The notes: generated by a model not told the origin, from the sequence alone. 58,000 nt of DNA from Apostichopus japonicus (GCF_037975245.1 NC_092580.1:8594501-8652500); one strand, 5' to 3'; numbered from the stretch's first letter, positions 25,641 to 45,109 are shown. Numbers and translations are program-made.

Positions 25641-26113
25641 AGCTTCGCACACGAGACTTCGGTCCTGCTAGGTACTTTGCAATATACCTCATTCCCAAAA
25701 TACTAGAAACCATGATAACGGTACTGTTATGAATGTTTTTTTCACCCAAATTGACCAGTTCATTCCTGAGATCCATCCGCTTAGTTGTTGAAGGTATAGT
25801 CTAATTAAACATTTGATACTCGGTATAAGGTTGGGAAAGTTACTATATTCTTAGCTGATAATGCCGTGTGCTCTGTTCTCATATTCTTTACAGTAAATAA
25901 ATGTTTCGCTCAGACTTTGATTACAAAAGCCTATGAATTTCTTTATAATTGTATGATTAATTTTTCCAGTTAAATTTGTTATTCGCCGAATCAAATTTCT
26001 AATTTGGATCAAATTCAAAATTCAAAATTACTATAGCGATGGGACTTTGACGATTGCGTTCAATTTTTCTTCCTTTTAATTGTTTTGTCTGAAATGTTCA
26101 GTTTGGTCTAATC

Positions 26114-26396
26114 TGGAGTGTTAGCTCAGTTATGGAATGTTAGCTCAGTGGTTAACGCCGGTGCCCTTTCAATCATAAGGTTCCGAGTTCGAGTCACTCC
26201 AAGATTAATGTATGTCGTCCAGTTACATATAGTTGTTGACAATTGACAATTCATTATCCTGGACGTTAAATATGAATCTAACAGACTGACTTCGGTCACC
26301 TTGCGGCTTTCATAAGCCAATGATGGCTACTTCGCGAGTCCCTGCTTGCAGGAGGATCTCAAATACATACATACATACATACATACATACATACAA
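26114..26396 (+). mobile_element. tRNA-derived SINE, copy 1
   Basis: The head has box A TTAGCTCAGTGG and box B GAGTTCGAGTC, with GGAGTGT and ACTCC able to form an acceptor-like stem. A body of about 170 bp follows, with GACTTCGGTCA and a CCTGCTTGCAGG hairpin, and an (ACAT)n tail at 26364-26396. The head is partly duplicated (26114 and 26134). The matching place in the neighbouring repeat unit (about 28405) lacks the SINE. Confidence 0.8.
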
Positions 26397-29300
26397 ACTA
26401 TTCGTTCAACAGTACAGTTTAGTTATCTCATTATCAATGATTTACTATAATTATGATTTAAATTAAACTGTATATGAAGCTTCATCCATTCAGCCACAAG
26501 AAAACTGTTTGTCCAGCACCAAAGTCCATCGGGTTTATTACATTAATCGGTCCAAGTCGTCGGAAACAATATTTCTGTGTGGCCTTTTCTAACGACTGAT
26601 TAGTCTGAGTGAGTTCACACCTATGATGTTGAAATTATGTAATATATCATACTGCAGCTTCCAAGTAACAATATCGAACTTAGCTACTGACAATCGATAT
26701 AGCGTTTGTATTAAGTTATAAACATACTCATTTCGCATATTTTACATATGTGTTCAAGTATTGTCAAAATAAGCGCGGACTGATATCAAATGTAAATATT
26801 CATGCATTTACTGAGATTAATAAGTCTCAATTTTCATGATAAATAAAGAGCATAAACCTATATTACAACGCAACAAAAATACAATAGAGGGCTTCAGAGA
26901 AAAGAGACAGAATACATATAATCATTGCTGTGATAAATTGTTTAACTTAAGAAAATACTTTCTTATTTTAACGTAAAAATTGCATTCATTTGATACAAAT
27001 TCACGCACGACAAAATATAATTTGTCTTAACAAATAAATGTTATTTCTGGGAAAGCTAGATTCTTATTCATATTTGAATTTTTTTGCATATTTGTGTACA
27101 TGCGAGCTGTGTCACGACAACTTCAAACATGCCAGAACAAATAAATAAATAAATTAAGATACAAATTTAAAGAACATTATGAATTATAAAGCATACAATC
27201 CAGCAGATATACTATGGCTTGATTCTGGTTTGTAAGATCAGCACCATCGATATCGCTACGGTACTGTACTTGTACCATCATTACAAATAAAATGTTTGAA
27301 ACATGACAATGGTAGGAAGCCCCAGGATGACTACATGGAGTAACACCTCCTTGACTAGTGCCCTGTATAGGATAGAAACAACTATAACATCAAATTATAT
27401 GACCGCGCATGCATTTGTTTATAACAGTTAACCTTTCCGACCTTATTTAGCCTCAAACTAAAAGTACATCTCCCTTCTTCGCGTGCACCTTGTAGCTGGT
27501 TTATTTAAATCATTCATGATGCTATTCTATAAGTTTTTGTTCTCATCAAAGAACAGTTCTTTTTCAAATTATTCATACAATCCAACTTTGATTAAAACGA
27601 TTAGTTACTTCTCACAGCCATTAATAAAGAAACTAAATGGTATATTTAAAACACAACAGAAGCTTTATGAAAGACGATATTTCCCTTTGATTTTAGTAAT
27701 CGTGAACAGGTATTACTATCGAGCGACTTAGGCCTATACTTAATATAAAACTAAAATAATGGTTCGTAAATACCTCTTTGTTGCAGTTGCCAATGAATAC
27801 ATGGTACATTGAGCTAAGAAAAAACGCACTTTATTAATTTTATTGATCGCAATCAGTGGCTCACCATAATTTTTCAGTTGAGGCGGTGTGGGGGTGGGGG
27901 TGGGGGAGTCTGGGGGCTACAAATTTCAAGTGGGGGAGCTTCGCGCACGAAACTTCGGTGATGCTAGATACCTTTGCAATATGCCTCATTCTCAAAATAT
28001 TTGTAACACATGAAAACGGTACTGTTATGTTTTTTTCACCCAAATTGAACAGTTTATTCCTGAGTCCCATCCGCTTACTTGTTTAAGGGATAGTCCAACT
28101 TAAATCTGAACTTGGTATATTGTAGAGAAAGTCACTATATTTTTAGCTGATAACCCTGTGTGCTCTGTTCTCATACTCTTTACAGTTAATAAATGTAACG
28201 TTCACACTTTGTCTACGAAAGCGTATGAATTGCAACAAAAATTGGATGATTAAATTTCCCAGTAGAATTTTTTTATTTGCCGAATCAAATTTCGAATTTT
28301 GATCAGCTTAAAAAATCGAAAATGCTATAGCGATGTGACTTTGACAATTGCGTTAAATCGTTCGTCCTGTTAATTGTTTTGTCTGAAGTTTTCAGTTTGG
28401 CCTGGACTATTCGTTCAACAGTACAGTCTATGATTTACTATAATTATGATTTAAATGAAACTGTATATGAAGCTTCATCCATTCGGCCACAAGAAAACTG
28501 TTTGTCCAGCGCAAAGTCCATCGGGTTCATAACAATAATTTCGCTTAAGTCGTCGGAAACAATATTTTGGTTAGGCCTATTGTAACGACTGATCAGTCTG
28601 AGTGAGTTCACACGTTCGATGTTAAAATTATGTAATAAAATCATACTGCAGCTTCCAAGTAACAATATCGGATTAACTTCTGCAGATCGATATAATAATG
28701 GTATTATGTTATAAACATACACATTTGGCATATCTTACATTGTACTCAATTATTGTCAAAAATAAGCGAGCACTGATATTAAATGTAAACATTCATGCAT
28801 TAACTAGTGTGTATTAATAAGGAAATATCTTCACGATAAATGAAGAGAATGAACCTATAAACATATCACCGAAAAGTACAAATAGAGGGCGTCAGAGAAG
28901 AGTGACAGAGCACATTTAAACATTGCAGTGATATATCGGTATGTTAGGCAAAATACTTTCTTGTTTTAACGTTAACCTTGCATTTATTTGATACACATTC
29001 ACGCCTGACACAAATACAATTTGTCTTAACAAATAAATCTTATTTCCAGGAAAGCTGGATTCTTAGCATAACATATTTTAATATATTTCATATTTGTGTA
29101 CATGCGAGCTGTGTCACAACATCTAATTTTTGGCAGACTGTCAATAATAAACACAAATTAATAAATCAACTAAAAGTTGCTGAAATATGCCGGTTCTAGT
29201 TGAAATCAGGATTTCGCCCTAGAACCGGCATATGGCAATTATATTTTCTGTCCGGGAGGTGCTCATCACACTCATTGAATATTACCTACTTTCATGCTGC

Positions 29301-30655
29301 TCTGAAAAGATTGATTACGAATAAGAAAAAAAAACGAAAAAGAATTGTGTAGCTCAGCAGTCTAATTATGCCATTATATTGAATGTAAGTTTTCGAATGT
29401 TAACTTCTACCTGTTACAGACCCTGCCAGTACTCCCTATGTAGCTAAAGTTTGGGTAAGGTTGTAGCCTTGTATCATCTCAACCATGCAAGTAATATCAA
29501 ATGGAATATACTATTCACATAGTTAATACATATGTATCAATCTACATGTTATGAGATCTTTGTCGTTAGAGTTTATAGTTATCTAGTAAGTTGTTTCGCA
29601 TACGATCAAAGGAAATTGAAAGCTTATGAAAATCCAAAATGTTCCTTTACATTCAATATTAATTTCTTCATACTCCATTCGAAGACATGGTTTCAGAGTT
29701 AATCCACAGTTTCCGTTTTGAAATTTTGGACTACACTCAGAGATCTTATTCTAAGTTCTTTCTCTTCTCTTGACAAACTTGACCCTTCCACTGTAACTTA
29801 TCAGAAATTGTAGTATGTTCAGTGAAATACATGTGGCAGTGTTTTGTGTCTTAACCTGTATTATGATGTACTGTATATTGTTATATTTTTATCCTATTTA
29901 TAAATTTCTCTGTAAATTATCGTAGATATCGTTACGGTACTGTACCTGTACCATTATTAAAAATAAAATGTTTGAAACAGGACAATGTTGGAAGTTCTGA
30001 TAATTGGTAGGGAGCCCAGGATGACTCTACATGGGGTAACACCTCCTTGACTTGTGCCTGTAGGACAGAAACAACTATAACATCAAATTATATGACCGCG
30101 CATGCATTTGTTTATAACAGTTAACCTTTACGTCCTTTTTTACCCTCAATTTAAAAGAACATCTCCCTTCTTCGCGTGCAACTTGTAGCTGCATGGTTTA
30201 TTGAGATCATGCATGATGCTCTTCTATAAGTTTTTGTTCTCATCAAAGAACAGTTCTTTTTCATATTATGCATACAATCCAACTTTGATTAAAACGATTT
30301 GTTAGTTCTCACCGCCATTAATAAAGAAACTAAATGGTATATTTAAAATACAACAGAAGCTTTAGGAGAGACAATATTTTTCCGTTCGATTTTAGTTATC
30401 GTGAACAGTTATTATTATCGAGCGACTAAGGCATATAGCCAATATACTACTAATAGAATAGGTTCGTACATGCTTCTTTGTTTCAGTTGCCATTGAGCTG
30501 AAAAACGCACTTTATTAATTTTATTGATTGCAACCAGTGGCGAAACCAGAAGTTTTCAGTGGAGGCCGGAGGGGGGTGGGGGAGGGGGGAGTCTGGCCCA
30601 AAGAGTTCAAATGGGGAGCTTCGCGCACAAAGTTCCGGTCATGCTATGTACCTTT

Positions 30656-31990
30656 TTTTCGAGATCCGGCGTTAGGATTTACAAATGATTTGGTGAGATT
30701 TAGTGAGCATCATGATCGATCTCTAGAGTAAGGTAAAAATATGTCACCAAAACAGAAATAGCTTTGTTCGATACATTCCACGCAACATTTAGTTTTCAAG
30801 ATTTACTTTACGATATGAATTCGTGTAAAAATGGTACGTATTTTATATTCCCTTTAAGTAAAGAAAACTTATACATGGGCTATGAGATGTACATTAATTA
30901 AACTCCATTGGGTTAAATATAATTAAACGATGATTCTTTCCAGACACAAAATATTTTCCTAATCGACAGTGGTATAGTTCCAGAACTCGCAACTCGAAAT
31001 ATGTACCTTATATAATGAGACTAGTTTCTATGTATAGCAAATTGTGTGTGACAGTATAGGTTATACATTGCGACCAAAATATTACACTGTTGTGTAAAAA
31101 GCGTCAAGTTTAGATATCCCCATAGAGGTATACCAAATATTACTAACTTAAGGCAGCAATCTAAGCAAAACGAGATCTCTAAAAATGTTGGCAATTACCT
31201 ATGTTTATAAAATGTAGGTGATTTCCATGAATACAGTTTGGTTGGTTTAAAAATTCAATTCATTTCTTTAGAGATATTTTGATAAAAACAAAATTGAAAA
31301 CGTAACTTGGACTTTAAAGAAGGTAATTTGTGTTTACTACAATTCCTACATTAAAGGGTAATCATATCGTCATAATTTAACCAAGTAAGTGAAAGTTGCT
31401 CCTAGCAAGAAACCCACCATATACCCCACCGTCAAGAAAGGCGTAGGCATACAAAATGGAAATAACACAAGCTTTGGCTTAATTAAATGAAACTTCTGAC
31501 GACAGAAAATATAGAGAAATCTAAGATAGAGATATTTATCCACAGTAAAGGTGTTAGGTGAAATACTCATTGCACTATTGTAGGAACACGTATGATCTTT
31601 TCACATATTGATCTTTCCAACATTGAATTGAAGTTCTTCCAAAGCTTTCCTTTTATAACCACTATAAGGACCAATTTTTATCTACATTATTTTGGTATAT
31701 TGATATTTGTTTAAAAAGAATGAGTTTGAAAGTGCAAAGCCAGACTTGGCTGCACATAAAAGAAAAAAACTGTCATTAAACTTCCAAGTCAGTTCTCTTT
31801 AAAGTTTCGCTTCAATCTATTTTATCATTATTTTAATATATCTGCAGTAAGGTAAGTCATGAACCAGTCACTCTATTGAGAGTCATTTTATTGCTTACAT
31901 ATGATAATGTACTGCAACTCTACGCACTGCTATCAAATAACGAGATACCTAAATATAAACCTATGTTACAAAGCTGGTATTCCGTCAAAT
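30656..31990. other. Intergenic sequence upstream of the FReD promoter
   Basis: AT-rich, between the end of triplicated unit 3 and the promoter. No repeat or gene recognised; the minus-strand 66-codon frame at 31370-31570 matches nothing known. Confidence 0.5.
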
Positions 31991-32054
31991 AAATGACGTC
32001 GTCGCAATGTCGCTGTGCGATTCGTGCTCTGATATTGATACTTATTCATTTCGT

Positions 32055-32141
32055 CCAATCAGCTTTAAATTAATACATATACATATATGTTGAGACTAGA
32101 TTACGTAGTATATATAAAGACATCAAATGATCCAACTCAGT
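32055..32141 (+). promoter_or_regulatory. Core promoter of the FReD gene: CCAAT box, TATA box, initiator
   Basis: A TATATAAAGA box lies at 32111-32120. A TCAGT initiator-like motif at 32137-32141 places the start at about 32139, 28 bp downstream of the TATA box. A CCAATCA motif at 32055 is about 84 bp upstream of that start, the usual NF-Y distance. A CRE-like TGACGTCG sits at 31994-32001. The inferred 5' UTR is about 60 nt. Spacing is textbook; activity is inferred. Confidence 0.65.
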
Positions 32142-32198
32142 CAATCAAAGCCTAACGGAGAACATCAATGACAAGTAGAACGGTCAACTAAGAACAAA

Positions 32199-39110
<6,912 letters not shown>

Positions 39111-39444
39111 GTCGATGACGGATAGTCTGCAGCTAACATGTGATATGATTTCTCTCGAACGCATCGTTGAAAACGAAATAAGTCGCAGAATGAACATTTA
39201 TTTTCCTTTATAATTAAGAGAAATCAACTGGACGAACGAAGGAATGTTAATATCTGCATAGACACATTTAAATTTATGTACCATCTTCGGTGATTGAAAA
39301 TTCCCGAGAAAACTTTGATTAGGATATTATTTGTTCAACTTTGAACGGAAGATTATTCTTTAATATTCAGGCGCGTCGTTGGATATTTCTTTATTTGTAA
39401 CAATTACCTTACTAATAACTACGTTTTTAAGTGCAATGAAGATG

Positions 39445-39450
39445 AATAAA
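39445..39450 (+). terminator. Poly(A) signal AATAAA of the FReD gene
   Basis: The first canonical AATAAA after the stop codon, 335 bp downstream, followed 25-45 bp later by T-rich sequence suitable for a downstream element. It implies a 3' UTR of about 350 nt. Confidence 0.6.
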
Positions 39451-40391
39451 AGAAAGTGGAGCATAGTCATTTATTTGTCTTTATTTGGTTCCTTGTGCTT
39501 ATTTCACTAAAGTATAAAACTAGTTCACAGAAGAAATATATAAAATAGAGAAAAACGTCCATATTTGTCATCTGTACCTTTCATAATCTTGATGTTTTCT
39601 ATAAAATAGATTATATGATAGTTGTTTTAAACCTTATTATAAACGTGTTATAAATTTAATTGGAAGACGCACAGTGAAATTAAATGTATGGTAGGACATA
39701 TATAGATGTCAAGCTTCAATGACTTAATTGTGCAATTAACTTAAAGGTCTACTGACACCTAGCTGATTTGCCCTTTATTCAGTGCATCAATTGTGTGCGA
39801 TAATCTCATTCAATATCTGTTGAAATGTTTGCTATATTTGTTTCCAAGATAAACTCATTTGAAGTATTGATAAATCTGGGGAAACTTATTAAATATGTGC
39901 AAACTATGACGTAGAGTGTTGCGCTCATCCAATTTTCTTATTTTAGACGTTAATAAGTTAACCCCTAATTACACGCCTATATATATCATTTGAAAAATGT
40001 GATGTTACTCTTTTCAACAATAGGTAAAAACAAATATTTAAAAAAAAAGTACGCCTTAGGCCAAAATCCTGTGTTCAGTGTCCTGAAGAACGAAGGATAT
40101 AAAAACAAAGGATAAATAAAATAGACAATTAGGCAGTCACCCCTTTTACATCATCAATGTGCATAATTAGCTAATGTTTGTTCATATATAAAACTAGAAT
40201 TAAGAAAAGACTTGTAAAGTGGTCAATCTTTGAAGGATTTTGGTGAGAGCTACAGCTATTTTGATTATTTCTAATGCTTTTTGGAGAGATTAGGACAATG
40301 TTTTCCAACTATGTGTCCGTAGACCGTTAAGCCCCAACCCCGTCCCTTTACAAGCCACCTAGAGCATACGTCGGCTCACGTTTCGTAACCC

Positions 40392-40775
40392 TTGCATTTC
40401 ACCAGGGAATTTCTAAATACGCCTGAAATCATCTTCATATCTCTTGATTTGTGCACCGTATGTTTTCTGTTTGCATTGTTAAACATTCCAGGCATCAGAG
40501 ATATTGATGCTAAATGCAAACACCAAAATGCACTTTTAGCAATAGCTAGTTTTAGACACTTGTTTTCCCTTTCGGCGGATGTATACGTTATTGTAATTGT
40601 GATAATGTTACCTATAACCATGGCGTCATCTGTCATGAACAGGGACGACTTCCGGCTGGATGATGCCATTAAAGGCATGGTGCACTACAATTACTCTCTG
40701 AACAGACATGACAACACACTTTCGTCACAATACTTCTGTGTAACTATAGCGATACCACAGTATACCTTTTCGTAG
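40392..40775 (+). other. Unrecognised 127-codon open frame with hydrophobic segments
   Basis: The frame has two hydrophobic stretches (about residues 10-30 and 58-76, the second VYVIVIVIMLPITMA). An acceptor-like TTAAACATTCCAG at 40478-40490 would begin an exon at GCATCAGAG. It could be an exon of a membrane protein or chance; the opposite strand is open too. No family is recognised and no partner exons were found. It lies 0.9 kb after the FReD gene's poly(A) signal. Confidence 0.2.
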
Positions 40776-41217
40776 AACACTGTACGAAACACATCATACC
40801 ACGATAACTTCTAGAAACTAGATGCATTTTTAGCAAATTTCATTGAAAATAAGATGGAGGAAATAATCTTAACACTGTTGACCAAACATGCTAACGATGA
40901 CGAAAGCTGACTATCTATTCTTGTGAGAAACTAAAGAACGAACAAAAATGTATAGATGTAAGGGCTAATTGAATTAAGGCTTACTTTACTATCGAGTAAG
41001 TAAAGGACGTTGTAACCATAACACGGAGCAGCAGATTAGATTGTCTTTGTTTAAGTCGCCGGTCCTTATGTGTTAATACTCATGGATTGGTCAGAATGAT
41101 ATGTTATGATAACACAAAGCACAGATCAACTCGACGATAACACCACCATGATAACATGGTTAGACTCTCAATGTAATTGGACTTAGCTTACGAACCACTC
41201 AAGTTTCTTGGTATCTT

Positions 41218-41220
<3 letters not shown>

Positions 41221-41254
<34 letters not shown>

Positions 41255-41306
41255 TATATATATATATATATTGATATATATATATATCAATATCAATATA
41301 TATATA

Positions 41307-41366
<60 letters not shown>
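41221..41366. repeat. (TA)n microsatellite, the insertion target of composite element A
   Basis: Interrupted TA repeats run up to the left end of the composite element. TA repeats resume at its right end (44848-44857) and again at 44905-44953, so the element appears to have landed in a TA tract. Confidence 0.95.
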
Positions 41367-41369
<3 letters not shown>

Positions 41370-42494
41370 GTGCGTATCCAGGGGGGCGTTGGGGGCGCGC
41401 GCCCCCGGATAAGAAAAAGAGGAGAGAAAAAAAAGAGAAGAAAAAAGGAAAAAAAAGAGGGGGAAAAAGAGGAGGAGGAGAGGTAGGAAGGGAAAAGAAA
41501 AAGAAGAAAGAGAGAAAAAGGAGAAAAGGAGGGAGTAAAAGAAAAACGCGAAGACATCGGGAAGAGAAAGAGGAACAGTGACATCATTACAGCGCTGAAG
41601 CGTAGCCAGTGACGGATCAATGATTTCGTAAATGTGTGACTCACCCTACCCCTTACACCGACAACTCCATTTTTTGACGTTTCCATTTTCCTCTCTCACT
41701 AATGATCTATATATATATACTATATATGGTCTATCATAACGCGTGTGTAGAATTATGCTATGAAACCAACTGTGGCTGGTCTCGAACTCGACCGCGTCGT
41801 CGGGGAACATGACGATTTTTGGGATGGGGGCGACCGCCCGCCCTCCCCCCATTCAGCATTTTTTTAAATGATATCGCTAAGTAATTTCAAAATAGAAAGT
41901 GCTTAGATGCAACTTACAAGGCCTGGGAAGTGTCATTTCCAGCGATCTGGGGGACATTTTTGGCCAAAATTTGCTTGTACGCTTCGCGCTAACAAATGGT
42001 CCTGGGTAGTGCCATTTCCAGCGATCTGGGAGGCATTTTCGGCCAAAATTTTCGTGTACGCTTCGCGCCAACCTATGGTGGCGCTACGCTTAGATAATTT
42101 GCCTACAGGCTTCGCCCCTCCCTTGACAAATTCCTCGCTACGCGCCTGTTCGAATTTGTAACGCAAACAGCAGATATCACATCATATCAGTGAGCAAGAA
42201 AATGGCGTTCCAGGATGAAAAGCCTCAAAACTGTCCGACTTGCCTGAAAAAATAACCAAAAATTTTCGCGCGCGCTCAACGTGTTAATGTCAATATCATA
42301 TAAGCAAGCATCGGTTATTACATCGCATGCCATCATGTACCGTACGTTCCGTTAAAACTGCGCAGTATACCGCGGGATGCTAATGTATACAACGACATGT
42401 CTCATGTAGATGTATAAAAAGCACGGAGGTCCTATTATGTCAAAACTCTCTTTTACATTAGTAATGGCGAATTAGGGGCTGCAACCCCGCCGCG

Positions 42495-42870
42495 CAGTGG
42501 CGGAGCGTCCATACGGTCATGGGGGCGGATGCCCCCCTGACGGACTCAAATGGACTGCTGGCGCCTTTTCAGCTCTTTACCACTTTTTACTTATTCTAGA
42601 TTATTGACTTTTTTATTGCGCTCTCATCTACTTATTGACATTTGTCACATTTTGTTGGTGTAATTTGGCGATGACACCTTATTCTTCGTTTATCTGCAAA
42701 TTAGCCAGGCCCGGAAAGGGTCATTTCCTGCGATCTAGGGAGTATCTTTACTCAAAAATTTTCTGTACGCTACGCGCCAACCAGTGGTGGCGCTCCGCTT
42801 AGATAGTGTCGAAAGCGCCCCTACAGACCACTCTCGCCCCTCCTGACCAGTACCCCTAGCTCCGTCACTG
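42495..42870. mobile_element. hAT-like MITE, 376 bp, nested in a larger element, with 8-bp target duplication
   Basis: Ends CAGTGGCGGAGC and, reverse-complemented, CAGTGACGGAGC. Flanking direct 8-bp copies CCGCCGCG occupy 42487-42494 and 42871-42878. The inverted paralogous copy around 46540 has no insertion at the matching place, so it serves as an empty site. No coding capacity. Confidence 0.82.
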
Positions 42871-42957
42871 CCGCCGCGCCTCCTACGCCTATGTGTGTAG
42901 TCTTCGGTTTCGGAAATATCTGCTAGTTTTTCATTTCCTTCAACCAAGTTTTATAAT

Positions 42958-44252
42958 TAGGGGATAAATACGAGGGGAACCGGTCTTAAATTTGATTTGA
43001 GACCGATGATGACGTCATCGAGGAGGCTGAGCGGACCTAGGCGATAGCTCAATCAAATCAAATTTAAGACCGGGTACCCTCGTTTTTATCCCCATTCATA
43101 AATGACCCTCACAAATGTTAGAAAACGGCATTTTGTCGCTTATTTTTGCTGATCTGTATTTAATTCTCCTAATGTCTCCCTTGATCTTTTTCCTGAATGA
43201 CGTAATAGTAACCTCATTGTAAAACAGCATTTTCTTCCGACGAACATTAAGAGTGAAAAAAATACGAATGAAGCAGTGTCGTTTGGTCTTAATTTTTTGT
43301 ACTGTAATCAATTCAAACACTAAAAAATGGAGGCAAATGCAAATTAAATAAGTACAGATGAACAAATTTCTAAATATAACATTTTAAAACGTTTTTTGAC
43401 CTACCAGGTCAAATTGCTCAATAAACAGATGCTGAGTTGTGTGTGTTCTGGAAAGTCCGTAAACGCTACAACACAGTTAGGATAGCAACGTTGCTTGTTG
43501 CTAACATTCTTTTGAGTAGAACTCGTCTATCCCTGGTCGGTAGATGAACCGTTCAAATAAACGTTTACTGGGCCTGAGAATGAGCAGTTTTTGAAGAGGT
43601 TCCGAGCTCCATTGTTCGACAGGTGTACTTGTAGTAACCGCAGTGTTATTGCGAGTCTGAAAGATCGCTAGGCCTAGTCCCTGGTCAGTCATGTTTACTG
43701 CTAGTAGTAGTAGTAGTACTAGTAGTAGTGCTACCGTTATTGTTAGGCTTAGCGACAAGGTTTCTACTGTTACTATAGTGTCAACATTGGACGCTTTACG
43801 CTTCGGTTCTTCGCCACTAGCACCACTATAAGGTTGCTGACATTGACTCTAGCCCAAAATTAAGCTCAAAATTAAGCCCTAAGTCATTCATGTTGCTCGA
43901 AGTATTTAGCTGGATGATTTAAGAAGTACGTACAGTGTGTATTGAGACTCTGTGTGTGTGAAAACATACAGTACTATACTGCTGTAACTGATTGAAAGTA
44001 GGCTATATATACTGTACAGTGTTCTTTGCAAGTTGGAACATTTATTTGCCCATAAACATATTTGCATATAATCATGGCAACGTTATAGCATGTCTTCATT
44101 TCTTTTAATTATGACTTCATGATTGCCACGGCAACAAACCAGTGTTTGTCTAACAATTCGATCCTGAAGCAATTCTCCTCTCTATACACTCGACCAGTCT
44201 CGAATCGCATTCGAGACCAGTATACAGAAAGTTGGTTTAGGCATTTATGAAT
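42958..44252. mobile_element. 1.3-kb insertion in copy A, absent from copy B
   Basis: Comparison with copy B shows continuous homology on both sides (TTATAAT on the left, AGCC on the right) and a 1295-bp extra segment bordered by AAT on each side. After the hairpin MITE, the remaining part is bounded by TTCATAAATG (43095-43104) and its exact complement CATTTATGAA (44242-44251). The interior has a trinucleotide run of AGT/TAG near 43700-43730 and two small palindromes (43398 and 44198). No protein recognised. Confidence 0.6.
42960..43093. mobile_element. Hairpin MITE-like sequence with about 42-bp inverted arms
   Basis: Arms starting GGGGATAAATACGAGGG (42960) and its near-complement ending TCGTTTTTATCCCC (43093) pair over about 42 bases with few mismatches. 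The 50-base centre contains the CRE palindrome TGACGTCA at 43010-43017. It lies at the left edge of an insertion that is absent from copy B. Confidence 0.7.
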
Positions 44253-44899
44253 AGCCGTTATAAGAGGTTTTAATATTAGTACACCAATAAATTAACTGTG
44301 TCTGAATTTTCGAAAATTTCTGACCAACATTCTGCATCACACTCTACTCGTGCAATTTTGACCGGTCTGTTAGGGGTTGAAGGAAGTTTTTCTATATTGG
44401 TTGTCCATAGATGAAATTTTGTACAACATTATGGGTATGTTTTGAGGTGAGTTTATTCACGAGAAATGTGAATTTTCAAATTCTGAACAAATATGGGCTT
44501 AAAACCTTGAAAAGTGGGGCTGACGGGTATTGTGGGCCGCGACGTAGAATCACCTACAAAAGCAAAGACCCACAGGAGATGCGATCAGGTCGAACATGAT
44601 GTGTGCCGGGTTGACAATCTTCAAAAAGGTTATGGATGGAAAAAAAAAACTATTAGGAAATACTTGGTTCTCAGGCAAAAAGTGTACATCTGGTTGGTCA
44701 TTTCAAGCCCGAGAAGTGCCGTTTCCGGTGATCTGGGGGGTATCAAAATAAGAAATTTTCTTGTACGCTGCGCGCCAACCGATGGTGGCGCTCCGCTTAG
44801 ATAGTAATTCGCGCCCCCCGGGTTTGAAAATCCTGGATTCGCGCCTGATATATATATCCCGGTGGAGGCTGGAAGTTTTTCACTGTTATTACGATTTTC

Positions 44900-44904
<5 letters not shown>

Positions 44905-44953
<49 letters not shown>
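44905..44953. repeat. (TA)n microsatellite
   Basis: 49 bp of uninterrupted TA, 58 bp right of composite element A. Confidence 0.95.
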
Positions 44954-44955
<2 letters not shown>

Positions 44956-45109
44956 AAATTGAAACTATTTTATAGAGAAGAGTGTCGGCATGGCAGTGAA
45001 GTCGATGCGACTGACTGATTTCTGCTGGGTTTAGTAGACGTTTTGGAAAATCGGATTATTTTATATTCGTAGCGGATTATTTAATCCGTACAGAAACGGA
45101 TAAAAAAAA

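Larger units (their letters stand above)
23790..30655. repeat. Triplicated segment, three head-to-tail units
   Basis: Unit 1 is about 23790-27045, unit 2 27045-29040, unit 3 29040-30655. Shared landmarks: GGAAAGCTGGATTCTTA at each start, TGTACATGCGAGC, ACAAATAAAATGTTTGAAAC (24970, 27285 and 29960), ATGACCGCGCATGCATTTG (25104, 27402 and 30091) and CAGTGGC-type G-rich blocks (25556, 27854 and 30535). Units 1 and 3 share a 900-bp part missing from unit 2; units 1 and 2 share a 3' part missing from unit 3. Unit 1 carries the SINE. Confidence 0.8.
41367..44847. mobile_element. Composite TIR element, copy A (3.48 kb, with nested insertions)
   Basis: Left end CAGGTGCGTATCCAGG and right end, reverse-complemented, CAGGCGCGAATCCAGG match at 14 of 16. 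Both flanks are TA repeats, so a target duplication cannot be judged cleanly. Homology to 46139-47742 in inverted orientation runs from the left end to about 44567. Inside are a purine-rich stretch (41410-41560), a hAT-like MITE (42495-42870) and a 1.3-kb insertion (42958-44252). A second internal CAGG-type end at 42148 suggests the element itself was built from smaller ones. No transposase seen; probably hAT-related, unclassified. Confidence 0.65.

Noticed and set aside
41177-41686. Frames over 41.2-41.7 kb on both strands
   Set aside because: They translate the TA microsatellite and the purine-rich block of the composite element.
43501-43758. 85-codon minus-strand frame with a hydrophobic N-terminus
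   Set aside because: The hydrophobic Leu/Val stretch is encoded by an AGT/TAG trinucleotide run inside a non-coding insertion.
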